A stretch of DNA of 5,388 nucleotides from Bacillota bacterium (GTDB lineage Bacteria > Bacillota_E > Sulfobacillia > Sulfobacillales > Sulfobacillaceae). How positions within the stretch are numbered: position 1 is the stretch's first letter; the number at the start of each line of letters is the position of its first letter. The notes under the pieces are model-generated. The model saw only the letters and a program-made list of their open reading frames with translations, was not told where the DNA came from and ran no database searches. Both the position numbers and the translations under genes were made by a program. Below, in pieces: positions 4,941 through 5,388 of the stretch. Location of the stretch: assembly GCA_021802375.1 (NCBI GenBank), contig JAKAAL010000362.1:1-5388 (forward strand), in the 5' to 3' direction.

Positions 4941-5305
4941 GGGGGCGAACTAGATTCGACGGGGATCCCGATCCCCGAAGGATGCGCGTCAAGTTGAGGA
5001 TTCTCGTGAACCATCCTCCGCCCTAACCGGCAACGCTTCTTCGTCTGACCTCGCTCTCGTCGCCTAACTTCGACGAGCGTGGCCGGGAAAGCCCCTGGCC
5101 TCTCCCACTGCCACGCACTCGCCCAGCTTACCTCGGTTAAAGTCGGTTGCTTCCTTTCAGGGAACCGAGGGACACCCCACGAAGCCCAGGCCGTCGTCTC
5201 CTGGATGACCTCGACGACGATTCCCTTTTCGGTCATCCTACACGCGTAGAGTCCTTCGGGAATTGATCTTCGGACGGGACGGGCAGCACGTCCCCGCCTC
5301 CACCA
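4941..5305 (+). ncRNA. ssrA: tmRNA (ssrA)
   Basis: Transfer-messenger RNA of 365 nt including CCA, which with SmpB rescues stalled ribosomes and adds a degradation tag. The 5' end GGGGGCG (4941-4947) pairs with CGCCTCC (5295-5301), then A and CCA. ATTCGACGGGG, directly after the acceptor region, is the conserved tmRNA 5' signature. Helix P2 is clear: CCCGAAGGA pairs with TCCTTCGGG (5252-5260), and TGCGCGT with ACGCGTA (5242-5248). The tag stop codon lies in the loop of CTCGTCG/CGACGAG, the P5 arrangement. Pseudoknots are visible: GGCCGGG/CCTGGCC; CCTCGGTT/AACCGAGG; and GGATGACC (5203-5210)/GGTCATCC (5231-5238) interlocked with GTCGTC (5193-5198)/GACGAC (5213-5218). Odd point: the T-arm is a 6-bp stem GGGACG/CGTCCC with loop GGCAGCA instead of TTCRANY. 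A promoter could not be fixed; TTGACC at 4853-4858 has no matching -10. Confidence 0.93.
5029..5067 (+). other. tmRNA proteolysis-tag reading frame
   Basis: Within tmRNA, 12 codons and a TAA encode GNASSSDLALVA. The start is placed at GGC because the preceding TAACC occupies the position of the E. coli TAGTC, and AAC as second codon matches A-N-D-E. The C-terminal L-A-L-V-A is hydrophobic with a final Ala, as ClpXP-type recognition needs, although L-A-A is the commoner ending. The resume codon is inferred by alignment and could be off by one. Confidence 0.75.
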
Positions 5306-5388
5306 CTTTGCTAACGACAGGGTTTACGCGTTATTTGCGCCACCCAAAGACGGGATATCTTTTGCTGGCCACGCCCGTTCCCCACCGG

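Noticed and set aside
4883..5236. Minus-strand frame of 117 codons
   Set aside because: It lies entirely over tmRNA and its upstream region, so it is a shadow of the structured RNA.

Overview
Bacterial chromosome segment, mixed in character. The recognisable protein genes are all on the minus strand and the stable RNA genes are all on the plus strand. The phylum cannot be fixed from the sequence. Strong purine-rich ribosome binding sites, two GTG starts and extended -10 promoters suggest a Gram-positive-like lineage, and the PH-like protein resembles ones I know from Actinobacteria. Taxonomic confidence is low.

Layout. At 1-103 is the N-terminal start of an IS1595-type transposase, which runs off the left edge. 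A GNAT N-acetyltransferase (283-816) and a FlaR-like P-loop kinase (1143-1676) follow, each with its own ribosome binding site and about 0.3 kb or more of apparently non-coding DNA beside it. From 1692 to 2913 no intact gene can be supported. This stretch holds a minus-strand reading frame broken by one stop codon, a long imperfect inverted repeat (1933-2147), an isolated promoter followed about 30 bases later by a terminator-like hairpin (2455-2545), and a 70-base imperfect palindrome (2594-2663). A DUF3800 gene (2914-3753) is visibly richer in A+T than its surroundings and looks like an acquired accessory gene.

Right of it is a conserved-looking RNA block on the plus strand: tRNA-Trp(CCA) at 4003-4076, tRNA-Thr(CGT) at 4184-4260 and tmRNA (ssrA) at 4941-5305. 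A small PH-like protein gene (4338-4706, minus) lies between tRNA-Thr and tmRNA. The two tRNAs and tmRNA all serve translation and ribosome rescue. The DUF3800 gene, the transposase fragment and the decayed region fit the usual pattern of accessory DNA gathering next to tRNA and tmRNA genes, but no att sites or integrase are visible. Nothing is assigned to 5306-5388.

The most notable points are a tmRNA that folds convincingly almost everywhere but lacks the normal T-loop sequence, the tiny self-contained promoter-hairpin-terminator unit, and the inverted-repeat region with its broken frame. No complete new multi-gene system can be demonstrated in this window.
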